DNA of 64,000 nt from Manis javanica (GCF_040802235.1 NC_133162.1:17501-81500); one strand, 5' to 3'. Shown: positions 47,421 through 59,271, numbered from the stretch's first letter. Numbers and translations: made by a program. Notes: a model not told the origin generated them from the letters alone.

Positions 47421-49195
47421 CGCCTTGCTTAAGCTACTCGAGAGCCCTGTCTTTGCAGTTACACCACACCAGAGTGTGCACCCCAGTGTGCTCTTCCCGG
47501 TCCTCCAGAGAATGGCAACAAAGTGCTCGTAGCCTGGGTGCTCTAGTCCCAGCCTTGCTGCAGTCTGGCCTCCACCCATCACACACGGGCAAATATAGGG
47601 GGAGGATAATGGGGGGACTCAATGAGATGACCCTCTATAGGCCCAGGAACACCCAGTGGTCCCACAGGGAGCACAGAGGCACCCACACTTCTCCCTGCAA
47701 GCCCTTAGAAAGCCCCATCCTGCCAATGCCTCCAGTTCACGCTTTAGTGAGGCACTGATTTCCTATGTTTGTGGTACTTTGTTACACCAACTCCTCGATG
47801 CTAATGCAAGCTATCTCTGTCACTCCTGTTGGGGAGGAATTTGGTTTGCGGATGCAGGGAAGTCAGAGTTCCAGGTGAGGAAGGAATTCATTAAAACCTG
47901 AGTATCAGGGAATGACAGCTGCCTTGCAGGCAGCAGAGAGTAAGGAAGAACGGAGACATAATGGGGAGCTCATTGAACTGCTGCTCAGCATATGGAACAT
48001 CCCCTGCTAACTCCTGAAGCCTGTGCCACCTGGCATCCAGTGTCTGCTTGGATCTGCACAGACCCAAAAAGTCACGACTTTATTTTGGAAGCGTCCTGGA
48101 AAAACTGGACTTCCAGAGCAGTGAACATTGGAGTCCATAGTAATGTGTAGCTCACAGCCCCCAAGACTGCATGTGCATCCAGGTGATCCCATTGTGGGGG
48201 AGCCTTGCAGCTGCTGGCCAGTGCCTGTTTCCATTTTTCTGCTGGTGTCTACACTGCACTTCCCAGCCCATCCCCACCAGCAGGGTGGGCACCATGTCTC
48301 TAGGTTTCCTATGAGGAAGTGGGTGGGCTTGATGAGGGCCTCTGCCAGCCCAGGTCTTAGGATGAAGGATGCGGTTCACACATGGTCACCCTGGCAGCCC
48401 TATACCCCTTGCTGGCGGGGAACCCTCCAGCCTGGAGGAAGAAGGAAAAACAAGATGGATGCAGCGGGACTCTGAGACCCACCTGCCCCAGGCGCTCATG
48501 TGGAGGGAGTGGTCCTTGACCTCTCAGCCCCTCCTGTGCTGGCACGCTCTGTTGCAGTAGCAGTCTTTGGCCCTGAAAAGAAAGGTGCTTTGCAAGCCTG
48601 TCTCCAACTGTAACAGAAAATAAGGCTTGATTTAACCCACAGTTCTGAAACCACAGCCCACACTGAAAAGATGACTCTCAGATCATAATTCAGATAATGT
48701 TGCTTAAAAGCAGTGGCACCTTTAGGAGGACCACAGGGAGTCCAGCTCCCCAATTCCTGCCTTCTGCTCTGAGAAATTTCCTTGACAACCTTAACAGGCC
48801 TGGGCTCCCTTTCCTTGACAACCATCTTTCTCAATTGTCCAAGCTTTCTGGCTTCAAACACTCCTGCTTCAGCCTTGCTGAGCCTAAGGTGACAGTGCTG
48901 TCATTTTGTCCAGTGACTGATTCTTCTATACCTATAATTATTGGTACAATAATGCTATTAATGGCAAGATTCCATAAGATGCTTCCTGAGGTAACTACTC
49001 TGGACTCAGCGCTAGGTCCCTTTTGCTGAGGGAAAGGGTGGCCTAAGTGCTTTCATGGGCCTCAAGTTAGAAAGTCACTTTCTGACTGAGCCCAGCCTTG
49101 ATCCCTCCCATCAAAGGTGCTGCCAGGGTCCTCATTCTGCCCCCACCACCATCCCACAGTTGCTGGCAGTGCCAGTCAATATAGGGTCCTGGTCA
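47421..49195. other. Unassigned single-copy sequence
   Basis: No gene or repeat was recognised. A frame at 48,697-49,029 (110 codons) has a hydrophobic stretch (PIIIGTIMLLMA) but no family resemblance that could be recognised. Confidence 0.4.
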
Positions 49196-49640
49196 TCTCC
49201 TAAAATAAAGCATCATTTTCTGGGCCCCAAAAGATATTCCCCCAGAACATGTGAATGGGACCTTATTTGGGAAAAGGGTGTTTGAAGATGGGACTAAGTG
49301 CAAAATCTGAGATGAGGTCATCCTGGATGAGGGTGGCCAGTAATCTACGACTGGTGCCCTTATAGGAGTCAGAAGAGGAGAGACCCAGAGAGGAGAAGCC
49401 ATGTGGACACACAGGCAGAGACGAGAGGGATGTGGCCACACTCACAGGGCCACCCGGAGTCCCCCAGGAGCTAGAAGAAGCCAGAAGGAGCCTCCCCTGG
49501 AGCCAGCAGAGGGAGCGTGGCCCTGCCCACACCTTGAGTTTGGACGTGTGGTCTCCAGAACCAAAAGAAGATAAATGTCTGCTGTTAGAAGCCATCTGGA
49601 TTATGTAATGTGTTATTGCAGACATGAAAACATAGCCAGG
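49196..49640 (+). mobile_element. MLT1-type LTR (ERVL-MaLR)
   Basis: 'gtgaatgggaccttatttgg', 'gatgaggtcatcctggatga', 'gactggtgcccttatagga', 'gagggagcgtggccctgcc' and 'ctggattatgtaatgtgtta' follow the MLT1 consensus in order. Confidence 0.85.
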
Positions 49641-50039
49641 GAGACAGCATGCCCTCCTCTGTGCTCTGATGCAGTAAAAAGATAACATAAAATGCTGAGA
49701 CTTGGGGACTGTGAATGGACGATGCATAAGATCTGTTGGTGACCTATTGTTGCCCGTCTAAAAGGCTATCATTATGTCAAAATAAACAACAGAAATTCTC
49801 AGCAAACATTGTATGTTCATGCTTGATAAGGCATTCTTACTTAATGGTGTCGATTCCTTTGGGATGAACGTGATGAACTTGGTGCAGTCACACCTGCCTT
49901 TATCTCAGGTGATCAAAAGGACATTTAAGCACAAGTAACAGTAACACTAGACAAAGGAGGTCACAGCGAACTGAGAAGCTCTGCACAGTGGAAACAAGTT
50001 GCTCAGTGGGAAGGAGACCCGCAGGAGACACAGGGAGCC

Positions 50040-50860
50040 CAGGCAGCCTACCTGTAATGTGGACAAAGGACCAGAGAGACATTTGTCCAATGAGAAGCAC
50101 AGTTGGCCAACAGACATATGAAAAGGTGCTAACACCTGTCATCATGAAGAAAAGCGAACCAAAACCACAGTGAGATGCGTCTTCCACCCAGTAGGATAAC
50201 CACTATCAAAAACCAAAAGACAAGTGTAGGTGGAGAAACTGGAGGCCGTGTGCACTGCTGGCAGGAATGTAAAATGGTGCAGCTGCTGTGGAAGACAGTA
50301 CGGCGATTCCTCAAAACACTGAGCATACAATTACCATCATCACCGAGCAATGAGACTTCTGGGTACATGTCAAAAGAACTGGAAGCGGGATCTCAGAGAC
50401 ATCTGCACAGCCATGTTCACTGCAGCATTATTCACAGTGGTGGCCAAGCGGTGGAAGCAACACAAGTGTCCGCTGGCAAATGGGCAAAGGAAACACAGCC
50501 CAACCACAGTGGAACACTGTTCAGCCTTAAAGAAAGAAATCCCATCACATGTCACAACATGAGGACATGATGCTGAGTGTAACAAGCTGGACACAGAGAG
50601 ACAAGTCCTGTATGATTTCATTCATAGGGGATACCTGCCATCATCAAAATCATGGAAACAAAAGCAGGGGCAGGTTGCCAGGGTCTGGGGAGGGGAGTGG
50701 GGAGCAGTTCCATGGGGCCAGAGTTCAGCTCTACTAGATGACAATGTTCTGGAGATCTGTTCCCCAACAGTAGGATAGTGTCAATGGTCCTAAAATGTGC
50801 TTAAATACTGCTGGGAGGGTACATTTTGTTTTATGCTTTTTACTACAATTAAAAATACTC
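50040..50860 (+). mobile_element. Old L1 3' end
   Basis: End of ORF2 and 3' UTR: 'gcactgctggcaggaatgta', 'cagcattattcacagtggtg', 'cactgttcagccttaaagaa', then 'atgattccat'-like and 'ggttgccagggtctgggga' motifs. It is heavily diverged. Confidence 0.75.
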
Positions 50861-51485
50861 TTTCTTTATGGCCAAGTTCACATTGTACTTTCTCTTCCTA
50901 GTAAATGTGGAAACAAACCTTACTGTAACGTGGCTTTACTGTCTGGGGCAGAAGCTCTAAGGCTTTCAGAGGAAAGGGCTGTGGATTTTGCTAAATGCCA
51001 GCACCTGGAGTGGGGAGAGCAGGACATGTGGAAGGTGTACCTGGAGTGAGTATCTTTGCCAGGAGCCCACTGTCATGTGTGATCCAGCCCCAAATGAAGG
51101 CAAATGCAGGAGAGGGGCTTGGCTGAGTTGGAGGGGGCCCGACCTGGAAGAGATGCTAAAAACCCTGAAATGAACCAGCTGCTTGACATGGGTGACCCCA
51201 CGGCTCTGCACACCAGCGGACCCCCACCAGGCTCTGATGAGCCTGCAATGGCCCCAACTCGCACAGAGGTGTAAAAAGGGCCCAGAGGTCTTCTCACTGT
51301 TCACACCAGAGCTGCTCCCCAAATCAAGGCCTCAGACCTGGGACAGAGGGACAACGCAGGGATGTGGGGCTGCAGATGGGGACTGGAGTGGGACACATGC
51401 CTCCCCAACCCCAGGTCCGGCAACCAGGGGGGATTAAAGCCTGACCAAAAAACAAAAGCCATATTCCCCAAACGAGCTGCTGAGG
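50861..51485. other. Unassigned sequence
   Basis: No gene or repeat was recognised. Open frames are short and overlap on both strands. Confidence 0.4.
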
Positions 51486-51489
51486 CACA

Positions 51490-51612
51490 TGAACCCCCCA
51501 TGAAAATACAGCCCATGAGCACAGGGCCCCATGAGCAGAGGGTCCCCCATGAGAACAGAGGCCCATGGGCAGGACTCCCCATGAGCACAGGACCCCCATG
51601 GGCACAGGGGGA
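51490..51612 (+). repeat. Short minisatellite ('catgagcacag')
   Basis: About six imperfect copies of a roughly 20-bp unit built on 'cccatgagcacagggcccc' and 'cccatgggcacaggg'. It is followed by a G-rich purine stretch to about 51,680. Confidence 0.8.
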
Positions 51613-52139
51613 ATGGAGGGTGAAGGGAGGGAAGGGGGAGGGGAGGGCAGAGAGGGGAGGGAAAAGGGGACTGGGTGGGGTGAAGGTGTGGAGCTGATGG
51701 GCCTAAGTGGAGGGGGCAGAGAAGAAGATGGCGGGTGGGGCAGGAGTGGTGGTGACCTCAGCCAACCCCAGAACTCCTGCAGCCACAGTGAGACAAGGCC
51801 CCAGAGAGGTGTGGAGACCTCAACCCACTGGCAACCCCAAAGGACCCTGTCTGTTCTGGGGGGCTCTCAGCAGGCATGGGGGGCACAGTGACAGGGCTAG
51901 TTGCCCCACAGACATCCCAGGGAGCAGACTGGGAGGGAGGCGGGAAACAGCCAGCCTGGCTCCTGGTGCCCCTGGGTCTGTGCGCGCTCCTGCCCTGAGA
52001 ATCCACGCCCACCCACTGTGGGGCCCACCACCAGGGCAGGTCCAGGGCCACTCAGCACTAGGAGGGCCGGGACACCTGAGGAAAAGGCCTGGCCACGAGG
52101 GGTCCGTCCTGCTCAGAGACACTCCTCCTAAAAGATTCC
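51613..52139. other. G-rich sequence, no gene seen
   Basis: A polypurine run (51,613-51,680) then GC-rich sequence. Frames are open on both strands without domains. Confidence 0.4.
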
Positions 52140-52646
52140 TTGTATTTTCAAGATTTAAAGCAATTTTCTAGTTCCTCCTTTTCACACAGAAAACGAAGAT
52201 TCTGAATGTGGTTTAATCATGAATAATTCATAAACTTAAATACATTCACTAAAAAATAAAAAAAGGAAAAGTAGATATTTATTGAGAGGGAAAGGAGAAC
52301 CATCTCCCACATTAGAGCTCTGGTGTTGAATGTTCAGTGCGATTTGATATATTTTAATTGCTGTTACTCTAACACCCTTACCTTTGAAAATTCTTCGGGT
52401 GTGCTTCCCTGTTCTACCTCAATTAGCTGATAAATCACACAAACCAATAACCAAGGGCCTTGGTTATTGTAGGAGTGAAGCCTTTAAAATGGTATCATTC
52501 TTCTGATACTGCTTTTGTGTGTGACGCTTTTACTAAGAAAAAAGTCATTATGCGTGTGCCTTGCACATTTATGTGAAATATAGTTGACATTGCTGGTCTT
52601 ATTTATTCTTATTGAAAAGGAAAAAAGACATTATTGTAGCTTCGGC
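52140..52646 (-). other. Probable 3' untranslated sequence of BAZ2B-like terminal exon
   Basis: AT-rich sequence downstream (minus strand) of the coding part at 52,791-52,647. Antisense poly(A)-signal-like TTTATT occurs at about 52,276-52,281 and near 52,600. Continuity with the exon is inferred from position. Confidence 0.4.
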
Positions 52647-52791
52647 TCACTTTGAGAGTGTCCACTTTTTCTCAAAATACTTCCTCATACTGTGGCCACC
52701 TCTGCCTGTATCAGAATCATCTTGATTAAATGCTTCACAGTTGTCAAAAACAAGCCTGACATCGACAGCAAAGGCTTCCAGGTTTGGATAC
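52647..52791 (-). pseudogene. BAZ2B-like bromodomain terminal exon, frameshifted
   Basis: The minus strand encodes the C-terminal half of a bromodomain: YPNLEAFAVDVRLVFDNCEA, then FNQDDSDTGRGGHSMRKYF and EKKW. This closely resembles the BAZ2B bromodomain, a chromatin reader of acetyl-lysine, and includes the conserved Asn of the binding pocket (FNQDD). A clean acceptor (ttttctttcag) precedes the exon, which begins with the last base of a codon, so this is not a processed copy. Just after EKKWT the frame shifts and stops at TGA; the shifted frame reads LKVS, like the BAZ2B end. Several substitutions from a very conserved protein also argue for a duplicated, decaying copy. The upstream bromodomain exon was not found. 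Confidence 0.7.
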
Positions 52792-53814
52792 CTGAAAGAA
52801 AACACATGATTTAGAGGTTCTTTTGTAGCGTGGCTTTGTTTTGTAAACACATGAAATGATAATAAAAGGTAAAATAAAAAGTAAAACTGAAAAGGTAAAA
52901 GAAAAAAAAGATAATTGCATTTAAGCAGAAATAAAACACCTTATATCCTCTTACAAATGGAACATTTTAAAACTTTCATGTGTTCTGGACTATAAAGGAT
53001 ATAGACAGGTTAAATGGAAAAAAATAGATTTCTCAGAAGATCAAGATATATTTCAACTAACTAGCATTTCTTCCCCCATCCAATTTCTGGTTTGACTTGA
53101 ATCACAATTCCATCCCAGGACTCATCCCACTTGACTAGTTTAACTTTTCTGACCAATTGTAACACTTGTAGTACCCTATGACCCACATTCAAAACAACTG
53201 TTTCATTAGAAATAAAGTCAATGCCCTCCTATGCACGATATACATTACAGCTGCCCTGGAGCCTTCACATACATCCCAGGACATGCCACTCAATGTTAAA
53301 TCTTCCCCATTTCCTCTTTCTCTTCTCTTTTCAACCGTGCTCTTTTCTCAAGCAATGGATTATGATGAACCCAACAAAACAGCACGTGTTATCCCTTCAC
53401 AGAGAAACACTACAAGGATCTGCCCTTCCATTGGAAGCGCTGTGGTGTCTGTGCTTTTTTGGGGCGATAAACCTGATTCTCTTTCTCTGTAAGAGCAGAG
53501 AAGACAGAATGGTGAATGCCACCTGCCTAAGTTTTTGGTATAAAAGGACTGCCTTGTTTCAAGCCAACTCAGTACATTTTGAAGGAGGGCTTTTGGATAT
53601 CCAAACTTAAATTAATTCTAATATATGATGTATAAGCTGAACACTAATTTACCTTTTAGAAATACCTATGAAGTACACACTGGAGCTCTGAGACCTGGTA
53701 AAAGTGGAACTATTTCTTTCATCAAATACCTTGTATACTCTTTTTCACTCTCTCATTATGACATGCAATAATAAGAGAATTAAGTCAGTACTTACGTAAC
53801 CTCACCCATTTTCC
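52792..53814. other. Intron-like AT-rich sequence
   Basis: No exon or repeat was recognised upstream of the BAZ2B-like exon. Plus-strand frames at 53,178-53,610 overlap each other and lack domains. Confidence 0.4.
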
Positions 53815-54110
53815 TATTCTTCTGGGAATTATTATTTTTATTCAGATGACATTCACATAACAAAAGTGGCCATTTTAAGGTACATAATTCAGTGGCACTT
53901 TGCATATTCCACACATTCTACTACCACCACCTCTATGTAGTTTCAAAACATTGTCATTACCCTAAAGTGAAACCTCATACCCAACCCATTAAACAGTTAC
54001 TCTCCATTCCTCCCTATCCCAGTCCCTGGAAACAACTAATCTGTTTTTCTGTCTCTGTGGATTAACTTATTCCAAGTATTTCATAAAAATAGAATCATAC
54101 AACATATGAG
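53815..54110 (-). mobile_element. Probable old L1-type fragment
   Basis: 'attcagtggcactttgcat', 'aaacattgtcattaccctaa', 'ctccattcctccctatccc' and 'ggaaacaactaatctgtttt' are landmarks of a widespread old mammalian repeat that I associate with L1M-type sequence. Orientation and family are uncertain. Confidence 0.45.
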
Positions 54111-54318
54111 AATAGTTTTTATAAAATATTTTAATGTTACTTTGAGAAATATTTCGCTCTTTAGACTCTTCCTTACTACAAGAAAAGGTTAATGATTAAT
54201 GCCAGGGAGAGCGGAATCCAGGAAAAAATTCTCGGTGAGATTCTAGGTGCGGTGAGTGCAGTGCTCACATCTCTGCCGTCCCTTCACAGGACAGGGCAGC
54301 TGACAGAACCCAGACTCT

Positions 54319-54693
54319 TTAAACTAGGCACCTCCTCCCCTGTTCTATAAATTTCTGATATAAATATTTGAAATATTGTTGTGAGTTTTGTTTCCAGCTC
54401 ATTAGTTTGGGCTTAATCGAACAACTTGAAGGTAGAGGAGCTTGAATCCACTGAATTTTGCCTCCGACACAGCTGGCGTCATGAACAGGATCATACAGAA
54501 CTGCTCCCCTCCACCTGCCTCCCTCTGCTATGTTCCTCCTCCATTCACCAGGACTCATTCTCAAAAGGGAGCTCCAATTTTTGTTAATGTCTAAGCTCTG
54601 TTTTAATGTTTGAACCTGTGTGTTTTGGGGATTTTGAGGCTGAAGTTCATCCAGGAACTGGAGAATCGCAGAAGATAAAGTCAAGAGTTGCAA
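54319..54693 (-). CDS. Unrecognised 124-codon open frame
   Basis: I do not recognise this frame. The minus-strand protein begins [20 protein letters not shown] and contains [19 protein letters not shown]. It is soluble in composition, with no signal peptide or membrane segment. It directly abuts an antisense L1 ORF2 fragment (54,701-55,038) and lies 1.5 kb upstream of the BAZ2B-like exon on the same strand. It is unusually non-repetitive for a chance frame in AT-rich DNA. It could be a processed pseudogene, a retroviral remnant or chance. Confidence 0.3.
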   Translation of the reverse strand: MQLLTLSSAILQFLDELQPQNPQNTQVQTLKQSLDINKNWSSLLRMSPGEWRRNIAEGGRWRGAVLYDPVHDASCVGGKIQWIQAPLPSSCSIKPKLMSWKQNSQQYFKYLYQKFIEQGRRCLV

Positions 54694-54700
54694 ACACTAT

Positions 54701-55038
54701 TTTTTGGAAAACTTTAAGGAGAACGGGTATTATGTCTTCTCTGTGTGTCTGATAAAATTCCGAGGTAAATCCGTCCGGCCCGGGGGTTTTGTTCTTGGGT
54801 AGTTTTTTGATTACCATTTCAATTTCTTTGCTCGTAATTGGTTTGTTTAACTTTTGTGTTTCTTCCTTGGTCAGTCTTGGAAGGTTGTGTTTTTCTAGAA
54901 GTTGTCCATTTCTTCTAGGTTTTCCAGCTTGTTGGCATATAGGTTTTCATAGTAGTCTTTATTAATTCTTTGTATTTCAGTGGAGTCTGTCGTGATTTTT
55001 CCATTCTCATATCTGATTCTGCTGATTTGTGTTGATTC
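54701..55038 (-). mobile_element. L1 ORF2 fragment, antisense
   Basis: The minus strand matches 32,648-32,990 of the L1 at 30,900-35,645 (start of the reverse-transcriptase region, with the 'cccccgggccggac' motif). It ends abruptly at the left LTR of the class I ERV and is not resumed on the ERV's far side. Confidence 0.85.
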
Positions 55039-55297
55039 TGAAGGGCCCCCACCCATAAGATGGTGAACTTCCGGCTTCTCTTCGGGGAGGGGGGGGAGGG
55101 TCCTCAGTTCCCGCCGGCACCACCTGAAGCCCAATCACCTCTCGCCCCCCTCCCAATCCCAGCACCTAGCCAATAGCCACCAGCCCCGTAGAAGTAACAC
55201 CACAATCACCTCATGCCCCTTCCTATATAACCCAGCACCTTTCCCTAATAAAGTGGAATTCTCTGGTGAGTTGCTGCTGTGTCGCTCCTTCCTTTCA
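55039..55297 (+). repeat. 5' LTR of class I ERV
   Basis: 259 bp, TGAAGG...TTTCA. TATATAA is at 55,224-55,230 and AATAAA at 55,247-55,252. It contains about 65 bp (roughly 55,060-55,130) absent from the 3' LTR. About seven mismatches lie in the comparable last 150 bp by eye. Confidence 0.9.
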
Positions 55298-55298
55298 C

Positions 55299-55316
55299 TG
55301 GTGCCAAAACCCGGGA
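55299..55316 (+). other. Primer-binding site, tRNA-Phe type
   Basis: TGGTGCCAAAACCCGGGA lies one base after the LTR. It matches the complement of the tRNA-Phe 3' end except for one A where G is expected, consistent with CpG decay. Confidence 0.85.
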
Positions 55317-55807
55317 GATGGGACGGGACACCCCAACTGGGCCCTGTCTTCCCCACCGACACCAGCAGCAGCTTGCCCTTGCCCTCTTTTTCCGGTGCTG
55401 GCTCCTCACACTCACCACTCCTCTCTGGCCTTTGGGTAAGTTTTCCCCCGAAGCTGGCCGCTCTTCCCCGAGCTATCGCAGCGCCATTGACCATGATCGT
55501 CCGGAAAGGCCCTGAAGCTCGGGGACAAGGAGGGAACTCTCCCCGCCTCAGGCCTTCACGGCTGCGGTGGACCCTCAGGCCCCTCTCCTCCAACCGCCAT
55601 ACACGAGGTGACTCCTTTGCGGATGAGAACGCTCACTTTTCCGCCTCCTCCTTCCATTCCTTCTGCCGAAAATTCCTAGTACTAGGTCCCCGTTGACTCC
55701 GGCACTCTGCCTTCTTAGGGAAGTCTGGGTGACGACCCACACTTCCTAAGAAACTCCAACTCGTATACGAGTTTCCGCAGACCACCAAGGATCATCGGGG
55801 ACGCCCT

Positions 55808-57497
55808 TTGTCTCCCTGCAGTCTGCCCCCAGTCCGAGGATCTCCAATCGTCTTCCCATGTCTCCTTCTCTGTCCTTTAGCCTTGGAAGCCTCCTCATCC
55901 CTCCCTGAAACTTCACCTCTTGAATGCCTGCTCAAGCATCTGGCTACCCTCTCCCTGACGCCTGATATAAAACCAAAACTTCTCCATAAATACTGCTCCC
56001 AAGACTGGCCGACATACCCCCTAGACAATCACAACCAATGGCCCGCAGGGGGAACTCTTGATCCTAACATCACTCGTGATCTCTTTAACTACTGCCAGCG
56101 CCTGAAAAAATGGAAGGAGATTCCCTATATTGAAGCTTTCTGCCTCCTCCCCCCGCCCCCTCGCCGCTGCCGCCTCCTCCTCCCCACCCCGCCTCCCACC
56201 AAGTTCTCATAGCCTGCAAGCCGTCTCTCCTGGCAGAAGCCTCCCGCCCATCCCTCCCCTTTCCTCCACCACCACCACCAAGCCTCCCGGTCACTCCCTT
56301 CCCCTTCTCCTACAACAGCCCTTCTCCCTTCCTCCCCTCCTCCGCCTTCGTCCCCCTCACCTGCCCCTCCCCCGTGGATTGAGCCTGAGCCTTTCAGCCC
56401 CCCTTTAACTAGGTCCCCGGGGGCCTCCTCCATCTTTGCCCTCATCACCTGTTTCTCCCCCACAGACTGAGCCAGAACCCTTCAGTCCCCCCCCTCAGAC
56501 TTGGTCCTGAGGGCCTCCCAAAATTATCGCCCCCCCCCTCCAGGAGGTAGCAGTATCCAAAGGCATCGTGCACATTCACGTCCCTTTCTCCTTAAGAGAT
56601 TTAGCCCAACTTGAGAAACGCCTAGGCTCCTTTTCCACTGATCCCACGACATGTATCAGGGAGTTTCAATGGACCCTCCAGTCATACAGCCTCACACATC
56701 ATCACATTTTCATGCTCCTGGCCAATACCCTCCTCCCTGAAGAGCGTAGACGAGTTTGGGACTTTGGCCAAATGCACGCTACCGAAACCCACAGGACTGA
56801 CCCCACCTATCCCCCTGGCCCCACTGCTGTCCATGAACAAGACCCACACTGGGATTATATCACCGCCGTGGGTCTCCGCTCTCGAGATATTTTCGCCTCC
56901 TGCCTAATAGCAGGTCTGAAAAAGGCAGCTCGTAAAGTAGTCAATTTTCAAAAGCTCCAAGACATAATTCAAAGGAGGGAGGAAACTCCATCTGAGTTTA
57001 GACTCACTCAAGCCCTATTACAGTATACCAGCCTGGACCCAGAAATGCCTGTCGGAAGACATGTCCTTATGACATACTTCCTAGCTTAAAGCTACCCCGA
57101 CATTAAAGCTGAACTCAAAAAGTTAGAACAGGGCCCCACTACCCCACAGACTGAGATCCTAACAGTGGCCTTTAAAGTCTTCCATAACCGGGAGGAGGAG
57201 AAAGAACGCCGTAAACAAAAGGCTGATCAGGCCAATTTCCAAATGTTGGCCCAGCTGATAAAACCACAACCTGGGCACCCCTCTACAAACAAGCGCCCCC
57301 CAGGAGCTTGTTTCAAGTGCGGACAAGAACAACATTGGTCAAGGGCATGCCCCTCCCCGAGATCTCCTACCACCCTATGCCCCAGATGCCACAAAAAGGG
57401 CCACTGGGGGTCTGATTGCCCAGTCACCCAAAGGGGAGGCTGGACAAACAACCCCCATCCTAAGCCCGCCATAGTGGGGATGGCAGAAGAAGATTGA
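55808..57497 (+). pseudogene. gag of class I ERV (MA, p12-like, CA, NC), broken
   Basis: The matrix-like part is at 55,900-56,150 (with SPLECLLKHLATLSLTPD), then a Pro-rich p12-like stretch with frame disruption (56,140-56,540). The capsid frame starts at 56,568 with PFSLRDLAQLEKRLGSFS, of the gammaretroviral p30 type. One in-frame TAA (57,087-57,089) interrupts the capsid; the same frame continues to 57,494. The nucleocapsid has two CX2CX4HX4C knuckles (CFKCGQEQHWSRAC and CPRCHKKGHWGSDC). The frame closes with TGA CGG at 57,495-57,500. MA lies in a different frame from CA-NC. It would build the virion core if intact. Confidence 0.85.
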
Positions 57498-57500
57498 CGG

Positions 57501-58000
57501 AGCCCAGGGGCTTCTCACCCGACCATTTCCATCACCAAACAGGAGTCCAGGGTTACTTTAATAGTAGACGGTCACCCCATCTCCTTCCTCCTAGATACAG
57601 GAGCCACCTTCTAGTCTTGCGAGAATACCGGGGCCCTACCACACCTGCCATTACTCCTATAGTCGGGGTAGGAGGTAAACAGATTTTCCCATTAAACCCC
57701 CCCCCCCACCTTTTATGCACAATCCAAGACAATCCCATACCTTTCTCCCACTCCTTCCTGGTTATGCCCCAGTGTCCCATCCCTTCACTAGGACGGGACA
57801 TCCTTTCCCTCCTCCACGTTTCCATAACTATATCCACTCCCACAGCCCCCAGTACTCCCTTTTTGATGGCCCTCATAGCCGACGACCGCCCTCTACCCAA
57901 TGAAAGCTCTGGTTCCACCCTCATACACCCTGTAAATCCCAAAGTTTGGGACATTACCAGCCCCTCCGTGGCTCTATGTCCTCCTGCCTCTATCAAATGA
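57501..58000 (+). pseudogene. Protease (pro) of class I ERV, broken
   Basis: In phase with gag across the TGA, the sequence encodes a retropepsin with the active-site triplet at 57,594-57,605 (DTGA within SFLLDTGATF). It then meets TAG at 57,612-57,614. The remainder continues in another frame and includes GRDIL (about 57,793-57,807), the second conserved protease motif. A frameshift near the active site inactivates it. Confidence 0.85.
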
Positions 58001-58129
58001 CGTGACCCCTCTCAGTATATCTGTCAGGCCCAATACCCCCTAACCACTTCAGCCCTCATAGGCCTCCAACCCATCATTCAAGATCTCAAACAAAAATTAC
58101 CTCAGACCCACTCACTCCTCATCTAACAC

Positions 58130-59080
58130 CCCCATATTAGCTTTAAAAAAACCAACGGATATTCCCGCCTTGTCCAAGACCTTCGCCTCATCAACATGGC
58201 CGTCATCCCTATCCATCCCTTAGTTCCAAATCCATACACCCTTTTATCGCAGATCCCTGCCTAGGCCTCCCACTTCTCAGTACTAGATCTCAAGGATGCA
58301 TTTTTTTCTATCCCTCTGGACCCCTCCTCCCAAGATTTTTTCACCTTCACCTGGACGGACCCATACACAAGACATTCTGAACAACTCACTTAGACAGTTT
58401 TGCCACAAGGCTTCCGAGATAGTCCCCATATTTTTGGACAGGTTCTGTCTCAGGACCTCAAACAGTTTCATCATGATCACTCCGAGTCCACCTTATTACA
58501 ATACATGGACGATCTTCTACTCTGCAGTCCCTCGTGGGAACAGTCTCAACTTGACACTGCCTCCCTATTTAACCTTCTAGTTTCCATAGTTTACCAGGTA
58601 TCCCCCATCAAAGCTCAAATCTCTTCCCCTTCTGTCACTTACCTCGGATTCCTTCTATCTCAACAAAGAAAGTCCATTACCTTAGAGAGAAAACGGCTCC
58701 TCTCTGACCTGCCCGTTCCCAAAAACCAAGACAGAAATCCTTTCCTTTCTAGGCCTGGCTAGGTATTTTAGAGCGTGGATCCCTAACTTCTCCCTGTTGG
58801 CAAGACCCCTATACAACCTCAGCAATGGCCCCCCTGAAGAACCATTATCATCCTCACCCCGACACCCCTTCATTAAGCTCCGTCAAGCCCTTGTGGAAGC
58901 CCCAGCTCTCCATCTTCCTGATTTGTCGAAGCCCTTCTCATTATACATTCATGAGAGGTCCAGTCAAGCTCTAGGAGTCCTAGGTCAATATTATGGCCCA
59001 TCCTTTGCCCCAGTAGCTTATCTCTCCAAGCAATTAGACCCCACAGTTTGGGGATGGGCCCCCTGCTACGGGCATTAGCC
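58130..59080 (+). pseudogene. pol: reverse transcriptase and start of RNase H, broken
   Basis: Reverse transcriptase motifs are seen at 58,283-58,306 (LDLKDAFF, first catalytic Asp), about 58,396-58,414 (LPQGF-type) and 58,502-58,513 (YMDD). These lie in one frame with stops between. The connection region and the beginning of RNase H (SLYIHERSSQALGVL at about 58,940-58,985) follow in other frames. Integrase and most of RNase H are missing. Confidence 0.85.
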
Positions 59081-59271
59081 GCTGGGCAGCTCTTGCAGAA
59101 AGAAGCTCATAAACTAACATTCAGGGCGCCCCTTACCATTCTGTCCCCACCTCACCTAAAGGACCTCTTAACCTACAAGTTTACAGACTCTCCATACCTC
59201 CAGACTCCTGACCTTACTGTCCTCTTACCTCCAAAATCCCGTTCACCCCCTTTGCCATCAATACCCGAATC

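Noticed and set aside
47258..47758. 166-codon plus-strand frame near the CpG island
   Set aside because: Ser/Pro/Arg-rich composition, no domain, overlapping minus-strand frames; no splice or poly(A) evidence.
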